From Linum tenue (lineage: Eukaryota; Streptophyta; Magnoliopsida; Malpighiales; Linaceae), in contig CAMGYJ010000007.1 in assembly GCA_946122785.1 (NCBI GenBank), positions 35,675,587 to 35,739,586 of the forward strand: a DNA stretch of 64,000 nt, written 5' to 3'. The stretch's first letter is position 1; each line of letters starts with the position of its first letter. Below, piece after piece: positions 37,702-48,663 of the stretch. The position numbers and the translations under genes were made by a program. Below the pieces are notes generated by a model, which worked only from the letters and a program-made list of their open reading frames with translations, made no database searches and had not been told where the DNA came from.

Positions 37702-38168
37702 TGATGAGATAGCCTTGCTCGACTAGGATTAGGAAAACCTTTTAATCGTCGGAAACAAATTAAGTACCACTTTCTTATCCGAGCTGGCTACGTATTAGTC
37801 CCTTAAGTGTGGTGTATTAGGATTGTAGCCCATGCATGCAGAGACTTAGCTAGCTAGTTGCCGTGTTATGAGCCTAGGGTTTTCCCTTTGTATAAATTGC
37901 ACTCTAACCGAGTGTGAGAGAAACTCAAGCTGAATAAGAGATTTCTTATCGCAATCAACAGTAGTATTGGAACCGCGTAAATTAGGGATGATAATTTGAA
38001 CCCACGTCTTACCGAGCATTACCTGACCTGACTCGTGTTGGGATGTGTATTACTCGACTCGTAGTAGCGTGGAGCGGAGTATGGGTATTTACTTCCGACT
38101 CCATGCCCTGTCTCGCCCTGTCGATTTCTTGGCCCATTCTATCTATATTTATGTATTTATATTTCTCA
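37702..38168. repeat. Repeated noncoding segment, possible solo LTR, copy 3
   Basis: Equivalent to 16011-16478. Confidence 0.5.
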
Positions 38169-38551
38169 TATTTTGACTTTTTTCAACTAGCTAGTTAGAA
38201 GGTAGAGATTTGATCTTTTAACTAGTTAGACTTAGCTACCCATTCTATTATCACTAATTTTCATTCATAAACTATTTTCGCTAATTCATAAAATTAAAAA
38301 AACTATTTTCGCTTCGGTTTATCGTAAAAAAATAAAATTTTGCTTAAATTTTTTAAATAACATGTGAGAGTGTGTTGACCTGCCCCTCTCCATACCCGAG
38401 CAGGTATTACTCGCCCCAACCCGCATTGGTATTACCCATCTCGACTTGCACTTGGTGTGGGGCGGGTATGGGTATTGAGATTCTCGTCCCATCCCATTCA
38501 TTTGTCGTCACTAACGTAAATTTGTTAGTCTTTATTGTTTTGAGCGACAGC

Positions 38552-38563
38552 TAGGGGTGGGTG
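38552..38563. mobile_element. Left tip of hAT-type MITE, copy 3 (truncated)
   Basis: The flank gcgacagc (38544-38551) is followed by taggggtgggtg. Unrelated sequence then replaces the rest of the element. The intact 8-bp flank here confirms the target site of copies 1 and 2. Confidence 0.7.
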
Positions 38564-38874
38564 ACTCACTCCTACTGTCACTCTAGAAAATGGCCAAGTG
38601 TAACCACTTCCTAAAGCGTAGTATAGCGGGTTTGGGTTTTATTGTCAACCCGGGTCCTAGATGTGATGACTACTCGGTGAATTCTCGTTATCTAGCAGTA
38701 AACTTTTAGTGCAAATTCAAGCAAACAAAAACACAAAGCAAGTAAACGGTTGTTCAAGTCAAGAGAGGTCACCCGGATATGGTTCCCCCTAGACTGCAGT
38801 TAAGTCGGATTGCAATTTTCCAAGTTTAGTTTTCATGAAAGTTATACTGCGGAAGGTTCTTAAATAGTCTGAAG
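38564..38874 (-). mobile_element. Diverged gypsy LTR fragment
   Basis: Collinear with the LTR at 41854 onward, including: gaccaagtgtaa / ggccaagtgtaac, 'tcaacccgggtcctag', 'ttatctagcagtaaa', 'gtcaagagaggtcaccc', 'ccccctag', and 'actgcggaag'. Many substitutions and gaps place it as an old relative of the same LTR family, in the same orientation. Confidence 0.65.
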
Positions 38875-40063
38875 TCTCGACTAGGATTAGGAAAACCTTT
38901 TAATCGTCGGAAACAAATTAAGTACCACTTTCTTATCCGAGCTGGCTACGTTGTAGTTTCATGCAATGACATTAATTTCCACTATCAATTTATTTATCTT
39001 TTTTCATGGAATATCATCAAACTCGCAAATGTCAAAGGAAAACCATACGTTTTCTCCAAGATCTCATTCTCCAAACTACTCTTTAGTTCCAACTCTTGTA
39101 AACATTCAAATCGTTAATTTAATGATAATATTTTTCACCATCCATCCCAAGCTAGGGCTTACTAAAAAGAAATGGCAATTATAAGCAGACAAAACAGTTG
39201 AAGATACAAATCTTTTCGCCACTGGGGGTGTATGGATAAGGAAATTAGCATGTACTGTAACATCGTACGAAAGGTCGTACCAGATAAATCGGTGATAATG
39301 TATTGTGTGCTTATCGTGATTTAATTTTGATTGAACCCGTTTTATATTGATAAAATTCTATAACATTTTTTGTTCCGATAAACAGGTTTAAACTCATAAT
39401 ACTGTATGATTTATCAAACACAATTTAAAATATGTATAACACGAACTAAGATAGTACATTTAGCAAACACTACTCAAAATATGTAAGAACACGAACTAAG
39501 AAAGTGTAGTCTACAACCTAAAGAAACACAACATATGTACTACTTTTGATTCAGTATTAATGATTCAAAAAACTGAAACCATAAAACACTAATTTTTTCA
39601 AAAAGTTTATCTGAGTAATGAATCTGAGCCATCAGATATAAGTGGGTCCAAAAAATCCAAATCTAAGGATGGAGAATTAAATGCATTTATATTTTCCTTT
39701 TTTTTCTTAAACGACTCATATTTTCTTTGTTTTAACTCGGATTTTAAATTTTTTTATATATATGGAACGAGTTTGTTGTGCTCTACAAAATGAGACCCAA
39801 TTTCAATAAATCTTTAGAAAAAGACTTCTTGTCTCTCGTTACCATCTGCATACCATATGGTATCTTATTTGTTTTTTAATTTGTTTTTAACAAATTTTGC
39901 ACAGAATGAACGAGTTCACATAATCTATTGGATCTACAAATGTTTGGGTGAACAAGCTACAGGACAAAAAAATACCACACAATACCACCCTGGTATGAGG
40001 TGGTATCTTGTGGTACACAATATTGAAAGTCGTAAATGACAATTAGTATATTGAGGTGGTATC
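38875..40063. other. Right part of segment copy 3
   Basis: It starts with a second copy of 75 bp from the possible LTR repeat ('ctcgactaggattagg' to 'gagctggctacg', 38875-38949). This is joined directly to 'ttgtagtttcatgcaatgac', which corresponds to 17859 onward in copy 1. It then follows the right part of the segment, with a very short TA tract, to the common edge 'ggtggtatc' at 40063. No gene. Confidence 0.6.
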
Positions 40064-40291
40064 TTAATGGACTTAATCATCGTTTAAGAATAGCCTCAGG
40101 CTGAATCCGTGATCTGTAGCCTTCAAAATCCAAAGAAATTGGCCTTTCGTCGCCCAAAAAATTACGAAAAATGCCATCCCAAAATAAATTAGCCCAAATC
40201 GGGGTTTAATGGACTTATCATCCATGGAGAATATGATCAATAGACTTCATTATTGGTGGAGAATAGCCTCGGCCTGATGTCGTAATCTGCA
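40064..40291. repeat. Satellite array 4 (short remnant)
   Basis: About 230 bp of the satellite between the edge of copy 3 and a displaced copy of the noncoding repeat. Confidence 0.9.
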
Positions 40292-40770
40292 TGTTCCTGA
40301 TGAGATAGCCTTGCTCGACTAGGATTAGGAAAACCTTTTAATCGTCGGAAACATATTAAGTACCACTTTCTTATCCGAGCTGGCTACGTATTAGTCCCTT
40401 AAGTGTGGTGTATTAGGATTGTAGCCCATGCATGCAGAGACTTAGCTAGCTAGTTGCCGTGTTATGAGCCTAGGGTTTTCCCTTTGTATAAATTGCACTC
40501 TAACCGAGTGTGAGAGAAACTCAAGCTGAATAAGAGATTTCTTATCGCAATCCACAGTAGTATTGGAACCGCGTAAATTAGGGATGATAATTTGAACCCA
40601 CGTCTTACCGGGCATTACCTGACCTGACTCGTGTTGGGATGTGTATTACTCGACTCGTAGTAGCGTGGAGCGGAGTATGGGTATCTACTTCCGACTTCAT
40701 GCCCTGCCCTGCCGATTGCTTGCCCATTCTATCCATATTTATGTATTTATATTTCTCAGGAGCCCGTTGT
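40292..40770. repeat. Repeated noncoding segment, copy 4, with chimeric junction
   Basis: 40298-40758 matches 16011-16478. At 'atttctca' it switches to 'ggagcccgttgtggtttctg', matching text near 17848 and 14600, so two parts of the genic segment have been joined out of order. Confidence 0.6.
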
Positions 40771-41848
40771 GGTTTCTGTGAGCTGAAGTCAGGACTGGAG
40801 GTTGTCTTGAATCATGCAAGATGACAATACTTCCTCACCCCATTTGCGAACAATCTGCTCAGCAGTAAACTCAAATTCTCGATAAAGATTCTATATGTTA
40901 ATCCTATGTTTATTCACTTTTTTGCTCAGCTGCAGCTTCTACTGTGGCCTCCAGAGCCATTTGATTACTTAACCTAGGGGACAACCTGGGGGATGACCCC
41001 ATTTTTAGTTGAAGGCTAAGTTCATTCTTCAATATATCTCACTCCGCTATGCTAGAAGACTGAGCAACCACATTGAATTCATAGATAGGGGCTTCAATTA
41101 CAAAGGCACCTACGTAAAGTCCTTATTCTTCCGAGTTCCTCTTGTAAGTATCCTCGCAAGGAACTAAAACATTTCTTTGATAGGGCAGAGAAAGAATAAA
41201 CGGTCAACTATTCTACATACAATGCTTCCCCAAAATAGAAGCATTTTGTTGACGGTGGCAAGCCGAACAAGTATATCATCAGAAATGTGCAGCATTGTTA
41301 CAGACGGCTCAAGCCCAGGTTGTTGAGCTGGCTCGTGCCCTACGACGAGAATCCCGGTAGAAAAGTTGGGGCGGGGGGAAGACCCCGCACATAAATCCAA
41401 ACCTTGTGTTCACCTGGAACTCAGATATCTTCGCTAAGCCTGGCAAAAGGATACCGTCTTCAGGAAGCCGCAGCTGTTTAGGCTTTCACCCGACAGACTA
41501 ATATCTAACTTAATTCATCGAGTACTCTTATTCCTTTTCGGGATAAGCAAGCAGTTGTTGAAAGAGAACCCGACCCGACATCTTTTTTTTCTTTTTCATT
41601 CGTTGGATTTTATATTTTAGAAAGACAACGCCCTTCTTTGGTTTGCTTGAGTTGCTCAACGGCCCCCTAGCCCGGTGCTCATGACGCGCTATGAAACCTC
41701 CACCGTGTCGGGGACCAAGCCGGACATAGCTAGCGGCATAGAAGCCGACTCGGCGTCAGCAGCTTCTTGCCTTTGAGTCTCAAATACACAGCGGGAAAGT
41801 TTGATTGTTTGAATAAAGAAACCAAAACTGTGTCGTTTGGTTTAAGAG
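40771..41848. other. Unidentified low-copy DNA left of the gypsy element
   Basis: Contains coding-like stretches. The plus strand at about 41258-41359 is open as RWQAEQVYHQKCAALLQTAQ followed by AQVVELARALRRESR and a TAG. Another frame there is also open. The minus strand near 40830-40900 is open as LYREFEFTAEQIVRKWGEE. I do not recognise either. The GC-richer text at 41360-41760 has an organelle-like look, but I cannot name a gene. Confidence 0.3.
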
Positions 41849-41853
41849 TCTAG
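41849..41853. other. Target-site duplication of the gypsy element, left
   Basis: TCTAG directly before the LTR. The identical TCTAG follows the other LTR at 55527-55531. Confidence 0.93.
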
Positions 41854-43265
41854 TGACACGCCAAAACACAACACCAAACTGCGACCAAGTGTAATCGCAG
41901 TCCGGGAATGGAGTAACAGGCAAGTTCAATTATCAACCCGGGGTCTAGATCTACTGCTTACTCCGTGATTCTCTATTATCTAGCAAACTAGTTCGAGTGA
42001 TTGTTGTTAAAAGTAAAACCAACAAGAAAGCAGTAAATTGTTCGGTTTTCAAAGTCAAGAAAGAGTCACTCGGGATTGAGTCCCCCTAGCCCCTTAGTTA
42101 GGTTCAATTGCAATTCCCTAGGTTGATTTACTGTTGATTAGACTGCGGAAGATCCGACAGTAGCTTGGAATCTCTTAAGCTGACCAAGCCCTCTCAGTCT
42201 AACTACCCAGCAGACGACTAGTCTTCACCGGGATAGAAAGCTGAGGCTATGAACACAGAACTCCACTACTGGAATTGAATTCCAGTACGAAGCAGTAAAC
42301 TGGCTAACTCTCGTATAGCCAATCTCCTACTATCGAATGAAGAGGCTCTAACAACCTAATCAGATTCTACCTATCTCAGGTTGCAGCAGAAATTGAGAAA
42401 AGCTGATCAGACTCAAATCAATTCAATAAACATGCATCATTCGATTAAAATCAAACAGTAATATCATCCCAAGTCATTACAATCAAATCCCTAACACAAG
42501 GAACTAGGGTTCTTCATACCCAAGTGAGAGAAGGGTTCTACTCCATAGAGAGAGAAGAGAAAACAAGAATCGGATTAAAAAACTCATAACGATGAGGATA
42601 ATCTGCTCCGGGACGATGATTTCCACTCCTATGACGATCTCCAAGCTCGATTCGATGCAATCCAGCTCTAAGACAGCTTCTAGGATGTGTTCTTCGTACT
42701 TTCTCTCTCTAGGGCTCTGTTTTTGCTCTCAAAACACGATTCTCCCACTTTTGGCTCGGATTAGGCTCTAAAACCAGGATTTCCCGACTCGCACGGCCAG
42801 GGTGCACGGCCGTGCAGATCACCCACTTGGCCGTGCAGCTCAAAACGCAGCGTATGGTTTAGTTCTTAGGCTTCTCACACGGCGAGGGTGCACGGCCATG
42901 CAGGGTTTCCATCCAGCCCGTGCTCGGCCTCGCATAATCCCGCACGGCCATGGTTGCACTTTGCACGGCCGTGCGATTTTCAGGGGTTGCCCGTGCGTGG
43001 CCTCGGCATAAAGCACACGACCATCTTGCTCACATGCACGGCCGTGCGACTCCCTGGTCTGCCCGTGCAGCTTCCTTGAAACCTCGCCATTCGTCCGATC
43101 TTCGTCCAATCGACCCCAGACTCGCTCCCAAGCCTTCATTCACGTGCTAGGACCTGAAATATCACAAACAAGCACAACCTAGCTGAAATCGGCCTAAAAC
43201 ACGAGAATCAATACCTCAAACGGTGTAAGAACGGGGTAAAAACATGTGTAAATGACGGTCTATCA
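41854..43265 (-). mobile_element. Gypsy 3' LTR (1412 bp)
   Basis: On the minus strand this starts TGATAGACCG and ends GGCGTGTCA. It holds a cluster of the 12-bp palindrome GCACGGCCGTGC and near-copies at about 42790-43070. The ORFs there, rich in His-Gly-Arg-Ala repeats, are by-products of that motif. Confidence 0.95.
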
Positions 43266-43280
43266 AACTCCCCCACACTT
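43266..43280 (-). other. Polypurine tract
   Basis: The minus strand reads AAGTGTGGGGGAGTT immediately before the 3' LTR, the expected plus-strand primer for reverse transcription. Confidence 0.85.
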
Positions 43281-45135
43281 AACCGTTTGCTTGTCCCCAA
43301 GCAAACCAAGTCAGACACCAGGTAAGCTTACATATTTCACTCAACCAACATTGGGGACAAGTCATAAAGGCACAGAACACGTGAATCGCATTGGTTTTCA
43401 AACATCAATACATGAACAACCTCAATAACAACCTGGACAACCACCACAAAGGACATTCGAGTGCAGCAAATCGAGTAAAGGAAGAGTCTCCCTTCTGTTC
43501 ACTGGCCAACCTAGACTTGATTCAACCACTTACTCAAAACAGTCAACTCATGCATCCAACTCAAGACATCAGAATAGAGACCGAGCAATCTAGGTCCTCA
43601 CCGGGGTACAAGAGCATATAGAAAATGAAAATGAATCAATCACTCTCGACCAGTGGGGTCAGGACAATTTGATGCGAAAGATGCGCATGCTATTTCTCTC
43701 AATCCCTATCATCTCTTCACCATGATGGCAGCCTCTAAATGCTAGAGTTCACATATGGGGTGTCACCACTAACTAATCAGGAGGTCTTAGACACAGGTTC
43801 AAATGACTGGCTAGGGTCTTGGACATGGGAAAAAGGCCTTTTAGGTGGTGGTAGTATTCATAGCAAAAGGTTCCACATTTTCCAAACACACAATCACAGT
43901 CAAACAAACCGGTATTTTCTTTCTTTCTGCTATTCTGCATTACTCAATATCTCAAGAACACAAGAGCGAAGGAGGCATAAACATCAGCATTTCCAAGCCA
44001 GACTGCTAAGAAACACTGATTAAAGGCATTATTCAGATTTTTGGTAGTGGCTCTCTTTTGCTTTCAATTTTTCTTTATTTTTCTTTCATTTTTTTCTTTT
44101 CATTTCTTAAGAGAGCCACCACTTCTGCATAAATTTCAAACACCTGCCCAACTTTTAAGCACTACCTCCAACACTCACATAGACTTTAGCAGAAACAGCA
44201 GAGAATATGTAAAAACCACTCTGTGGAACCTTCTAAAAGATGCAACAAGGGTGATTTTTTTTTTCATTATAGACCAAAAGAAAGGATAACACACGGCTCA
44301 AAGGGGCTGACTAGGGGATTTGACACATCAGGACAGTCAGTTTTGGGCGTGGGCTAATCCTATGCCCCCATCATCTTAGCTAGTGACAGCGTGAATGCTA
44401 CGCATCATGGAAGAGGGATCTATCGCACAAGAAAGAAACGAGCAGGCTCAAATCTCACATGGCTACCTATATGCTCTATCTCTCATTCTGATACCCTGAA
44501 CTAGATGCATAAACGACTGTCAAGAACACGTAATCAGATCAAGTCACAGTTGGCAAGCCAACAGTTGAAAAACTGAACCCCTACATCGTTCTACTGCACA
44601 GCTCAGTCCTCATCATAGGTTGTCCTAGTCGCAAACAAGTTGTCATGCATTTCCGAAAACCAATCAATTCATCCATCAAAACACAGTGCCAATATGATCA
44701 AACAGCAGTACTTGGAGCCCTCAAATCGTAAGATTCGGACAGCGGACTAGGCTCCAAGCACCCAAATAAATATTCCAACCGATACAAAGCACCCCCCCCC
44801 CCACACTTAAGCACGACATTGCCCTCAATGGAGTAGAGGGAAAGATAAGGGGAACGATGTTACCGGATAAGAACACTGCTGGGGGACTGGAAGTGGCCCA
44901 GTCAGCGAGAAACAAACGGGAGAGTGGACAATGCTGCACAAATCGAACACCAGAAACACACTAGCACACTGTGCGTTAGGGATAAGTGTTAGCCCAGACG
45001 GCTACATCAAACCACAAAGGAAAAACCAAAAACAAAAAACAACCGACACTAAGTTCAAGCTCCGTACACATGGAGCAAACACACAAAAGTCTAAAATGAA
45101 AAAGAAAACACACTGAGACGGGCAACGAGTACAGC
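43281..45135 (-). other. 3' noncoding region of the gypsy element
   Basis: No supported ORF over 1.85 kb between the ATHILA ORF-1-like gene and the polypurine tract. It contains a second purine-tract-like motif on the minus strand (TTAAGTGTGG followed by a long G run, 44791-44810). Confidence 0.7.
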
Positions 45136-46533
45136 CTACTCGTTGCCAAGATCGTCGAGGTCGATGTCGTTCATGAACGCGTCATCATCAGCAGCGCCAG
45201 CAGCACCGTCATCACCGTCAGCTGGGGCATGTGGAGGGGAGTCCTCCCGGGGAGTCCTCCAGACAGGCTGCTCGCCCGGGAGCAGCTGGAGCAGGTGCTG
45301 CTGAACCTCCTGCATGCGCCGTGAATGGCGCTTCTCCCGCTCGATGTGGGCGAGAGTCACGCCCTGCTGAGTCTGGATCATGTTCAGCCGCTCGTCATAA
45401 GCATCCATCCTGTGCCGGTACTCGGCCTGGTCTGCCGCGTACTGCTGATGGAACTGCATCTGTTGGTCGAGGATCAGCTGGTTCTGGATCCTCAGCTGCT
45501 CGAACTGATGAGAGAAGTAATCCTGGCCCTGGAAAGCGGAGCTGCTACCCCCGTAATGGAAGGCAGTCTGTGGTGGATCATCAGCAGCAGCAGCAGCAGC
45601 ATCCACCTCCTCGGGATCCACCTCATCAGCAGCCTCCTCCTCCTGGCCCTCTGGCTGGGCCTCTGGTACGGGCTCCGCGGGGATCGGAGGTTCCGGAAAC
45701 CCATCGACCCATTGAACACCGTTCCTCTCCCGCAACAGCAGCATCTTCCCGATCGTCTTGCTGCCAAAGATGAGGGTGTCCCCCTCCTCGGTGCACCCCT
45801 GCAGTGAAAGGCCAAAGAAGGTGGCCAGGCGGGTGATGAGGGGGGCGCAGTGGAGGGTCTTCAGCTCTGTAGCAGTCTTCTCGAAGGTCTTGGCCACCAC
45901 CGAACCCAGGTGGAGAGGATGGTGGCGCTGGCGGATCGAATGGATGAAGTACAGGGTCCTCTTCGTGATGGCGCTGGCACTGTCTCCTGCAGGGGTGTAA
46001 GACTTCGTCAGCAGGTGGTGGAGAAGTCGGTTGTCGAGCAGCAGGGTAGATGCCTTCGTCCTCCCGGACCAGAAGGGACGCGTCTGGCCTGGCCGAGCCA
46101 GGCTGGTGTACAGCCTCCCGAAGTCCACCCCCGGTGGCTCATTGACCTCGGTGATGTAGTCCGGACGGTCGTCGAGGTCGAGGTCAAGAGCCTCGGCCAG
46201 CTCGTGGTAGCTCATGGACCGGGGGACACCGCCCAGCCTGAATTGGACGGCTGTACCGTCCTGCCAATTGGTCGTGGAATTGTGCTTGAAGGTCGTGTAG
46301 AACTCCCACACGGGCTCGTAGTAGACCTTCTCGCAGAGGTTGAGCAGACGGCGCCATGCGGTGTTGGCTACGGCGGCGGAGAGTTGCTCGTAGCAGTGTA
46401 ATTGCCGAAACTCCCGTTTGGACCAGCAATGGTGTGACCCAAACGGGGTTTCCGCGACCTCCCTGAAGCGCTCTGCGGTGGGGCCCCTCCTTAGATCCCG
46501 GATGAACGGGTGCTGGAGATTAGGTTTCGCCAT
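45136..46533 (-). CDS. ATHILA ORF-1-like protein in the position after pol
   Basis: The frame is open from 46719, but the likely start is the Met at 46533 (465 residues, beginning MAKPNLQHPF). That ATG follows a 3' splice site by only 4 nt, and the upstream extension is hydrophobic leader-like noise. Residues about 65-235 match the ATHILA ORF-1 family pattern: a VWEFYTTF motif, a QFRLGG motif, an 'EALDLDL' helix, SGRTKAS, GDSA...ITKRTLYFIHSI and CAPLITRLATFFGL. An acidic, Ala-rich stretch follows, then a Gln-rich probable coiled coil (QLILDQQMQFHQQYAADQAEYR, split here between two helices) and a short Asp-rich tail. Its function in the element is unknown. No transmembrane or signal segment supports an envelope role. 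Confidence 0.8.
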   Translation of the reverse strand: MAKPNLQHPFIRDLRRGPTAERFREVAETPFGSHHCWSKREFRQLHCYEQLSAAVANTAWRRLLNLCEKVYYEPVWEFYTTFKHNSTTNWQDGTAVQFRLGGVPRSMSYHELAEALDLDLDDRPDYITEVNEPPGVDFGRLYTSLARPGQTRPFWSGRTKASTLLLDNRLLHHLLTKSYTPAGDSASAITKRTLYFIHSIRQRHHPLHLGSVVAKTFEKTATELKTLHCAPLITRLATFFGLSLQGCTEEGDTLIFGSKTIGKMLLLRERNGVQWVDGFPEPPIPAEPVPEAQPEGQEEEAADEVDPEEVDAAAAAADDPPQTAFHYGGSSSAFQGQDYFSHQFEQLRIQNQLILDQQMQFHQQYAADQAEYRHRMDAYDERLNMIQTQQGVTLAHIEREKRHSRRMQEVQQHLLQLLPGEQPVWRTPREDSPPHAPADGDDGAAGAADDDAFMNDIDLDDLGNE

Positions 46534-46537
46534 CGCC

Positions 46538-46539
46538 CT
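46538..46539 (-). promoter_or_regulatory. Predicted 3' splice site for the downstream ORF
   Basis: The minus strand reads TTGTTGTTTTGCAG then GGCGATGG. The AG is preceded by a T-rich tract, and the ATG begins 4 nt after it. It pairs logically with the donor at 53974-53975. Confidence 0.6.
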
Positions 46540-46719
46540 GCAAAACAACAACCCAAAGTGGAACCAAAAGAACCAAAGAAAAAGGTCAAGCACACCCCCA
46601 CACTTAAGAACAGAAAACAGCCTAACCACGGTATCATCCATAGTTCGGGGGTCAAAAACTCGATAAATCAAGCATAATCTGGGTGGGGGTGCACATTCAC
46701 AAGAAAATAGGCAACTCAA

Positions 46720-47857
46720 GGTTCACATCCATAGCAAATACACCCTCAAACTACATCATTAAGGGCCCCAACCAGTGGCCACAACAGGGCATGGAAAACA
46801 GGCATTTCATCGAACACCTTGTGTGCACTACTAAGTTAAACATGAAATTGGCCAAATTCTTGCACACAAGGGCTCAAACAAGCAAAGGGGACTTTTCCCA
46901 ACACAATTCATTCACATCCCATGCATTCCCCTCAATCAATTTCACAAAAATCAAATGATTCAATAAGGTTCTCTAACATACACCCTACACACTCAATTCT
47001 CCACAATTAACATAGTTAGGGGCAAAATCAAACCTGGAGACTCAAGTAGAGGTGTAGGGGATGATGAGGGGAAGACAATGGAACCGACGAAACGCCGTAA
47101 AACTGGCCGGAAGTGCTCGTCGGAGTCTCGCCGGAGTATCGCCGGAAATCGCCTCCGGCGACTAAAACGTCGCCCAAACTCGCTCAAAATCGAGGGATAG
47201 GCCGCTTTGGGTGTAGAAAGAGTGGGTTTGTTGTTGGTTTGGTGAAAAAATGATCCAAAGTGGCCGAAAAAATCGAAAAAGGGTGGTTTTGTCGCGGTTT
47301 TCCGGCGAGGGCAGAGGATTCCGGCGAGTTGTATTTGGTTTTCTTACCAGAATGGTCGTGCCTCGGCCGCATGGGCAGGAGCGCACGGCTGGTTTTGACC
47401 GTGCGGGCCGACACGGCCTGGCCGAGGAGATGCGCACGGCCGTGCACCTGGCACATTTGGCCGTGCCATTTTGACCGAGAGCTCGCACGGCCAAGGGGGG
47501 ATTTACGCACGGCCGTGCGAGACAAATTGTGCCCGTGTCGGCCACACGGCCAGGCCAGGCTGAGCTGCACGGCCTTGCAGTGTGCACATTTGGCCGTGCG
47601 CTTTTTACCGAGAGCTCGCACGGCCAAGGGGGGATATCCGCACGGCCGTGCAACTTGAGGACCTGGCCGTGCGACATTCTGGAGCCCCGAAATCAACCTG
47701 TTTTCACTCAAAAACGACACTTGACTCTGGATCAACGTCTCAAGACTCAAAAACACACAAAATCAAAGGAAAATGAGTAAGAAAATGCAAACCTCGGTGG
47801 GGTTGCCTCCCCACAAGCGCTTCTTTACCGTCTTTTAGCTGGACGCCAGTAGAGGAA
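46720..47857 (-). other. Spacer between pol and the downstream ORF
   Basis: No supported coding sequence. 47360-47680 is dense in the same GCACGGCCGTGC-type palindromes as the LTRs. The His/Arg/Ala/Pro-rich open frames there arise from that motif. Confidence 0.7.
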
Positions 47858-48110
47858 CTAAGGGTCCTCGAGCTTGATCAGGAGCTCTGCGCGCTCGACA
47901 GCACCTCCCAAGTACAACTTTAGGACGTGGCCATTCACCTTGAATGGCTCGGTTTGAGCATTGCTGATCTCCACCGCACCATGCGGGAAAACTTGGGTCA
48001 CCGTGAAGGGACCCGACCACCTCGAACGGAGCTTGCCCGGAAAGAGTTTCAGGCGTGCATTAAAGAGCAGAACACGATCACCAACCTGAAACTCCTTCGG
48101 GCCCCTCAAC
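47858..48110 (-). pseudogene. Integrase C-terminal part of the gypsy pol
   Basis: Encodes the integrase tail with the pattern [20 protein letters not shown] followed by RSRWSGPF, the GPY/F module of Ty3/gypsy integrases, and ends LIKLEDP with a stop at 47858. It is separated from the catalytic core by the MITE at 48111-48663. Element plus one flank copy is 561 bp, a multiple of three, so both sides remain in the same frame class. Confidence 0.85.
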
Positions 48111-48663
48111 TAGAGATGGCAAAAATATCTGTAACCGTGGATATCCGCCCGAATCCGGCCTAGTCGGGTAGGGTAAAACTCGAACTCGAAGGACATTTAG
48201 TGGGTACGGGTAAAACCCGAACCCGAATATTGCGGGTAATGGGTGGGCATGGATTTCTCACTATCTGACCCGAACCCGCCCGATTATAGATTTGCATATA
48301 TATTTTGTCTAGAAATAATCATTATTTTTCTCTAACATATTTTATATTTAACATATAAATATAACATTTTCATGAAATTGTGTTGTTTTAGTTAATTTTC
48401 TTCATTCTAGTGAATTCTTGTCGTACTTTTTCTCTTACTTAATATAAGAATACGCGTGAATGTTAACATATTGGTTGGAGTTATGAAGAGAAATTAATAT
48501 CCATGGATAACCGTGGATACCCGAAACCCGAACGGGTATGGGCATGGTTTTGATTTTCTACCCGTTTTACATGTGGGTATGGGTATGGGTAAAACTCGAA
48601 GTACTTTGGGTAGGGTAACGGATATGCACTATCCGCCCCCGACCCGACCCATTGCCATCCCTA
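48111..48663. mobile_element. hAT-type MITE inserted in integrase (553 bp)
   Basis: Flanked by perfect 8-bp duplications CCCTCAAC (48103-48110 and 48664-48671). The ends are TAGAGATGGCAAAAATATC at the left and, read inward from the right, TAGGGATGGCAATGGGTCGG. The interior is AT-rich with GGGTATGGGTA-type subterminal motifs. No ORF of its own. It inserted after the retrotransposon did. Confidence 0.92.

Noticed and set aside
42802..43150. Frames rich in His-Gly-Arg-Ala in the LTRs and at 47162-47756
   Set aside because: They come from the CACGGCCGTGC motif read in several frames on both strands. No domain is present.
45231..46401. Plus-strand frames opposite the ATHILA ORF-1-like gene
   Set aside because: Shadows of a minus-strand gene with family motifs and a splice site at its start.
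46534..46719. Upstream start giving a 527-residue protein with a hydrophobic N-terminus (possible envelope-like signal)
   Set aside because: The 3' splice site TTTTGCAG lies between this Met and the MAKPN Met, so the hydrophobic part would be in the intron. Family proteins start near the second Met.
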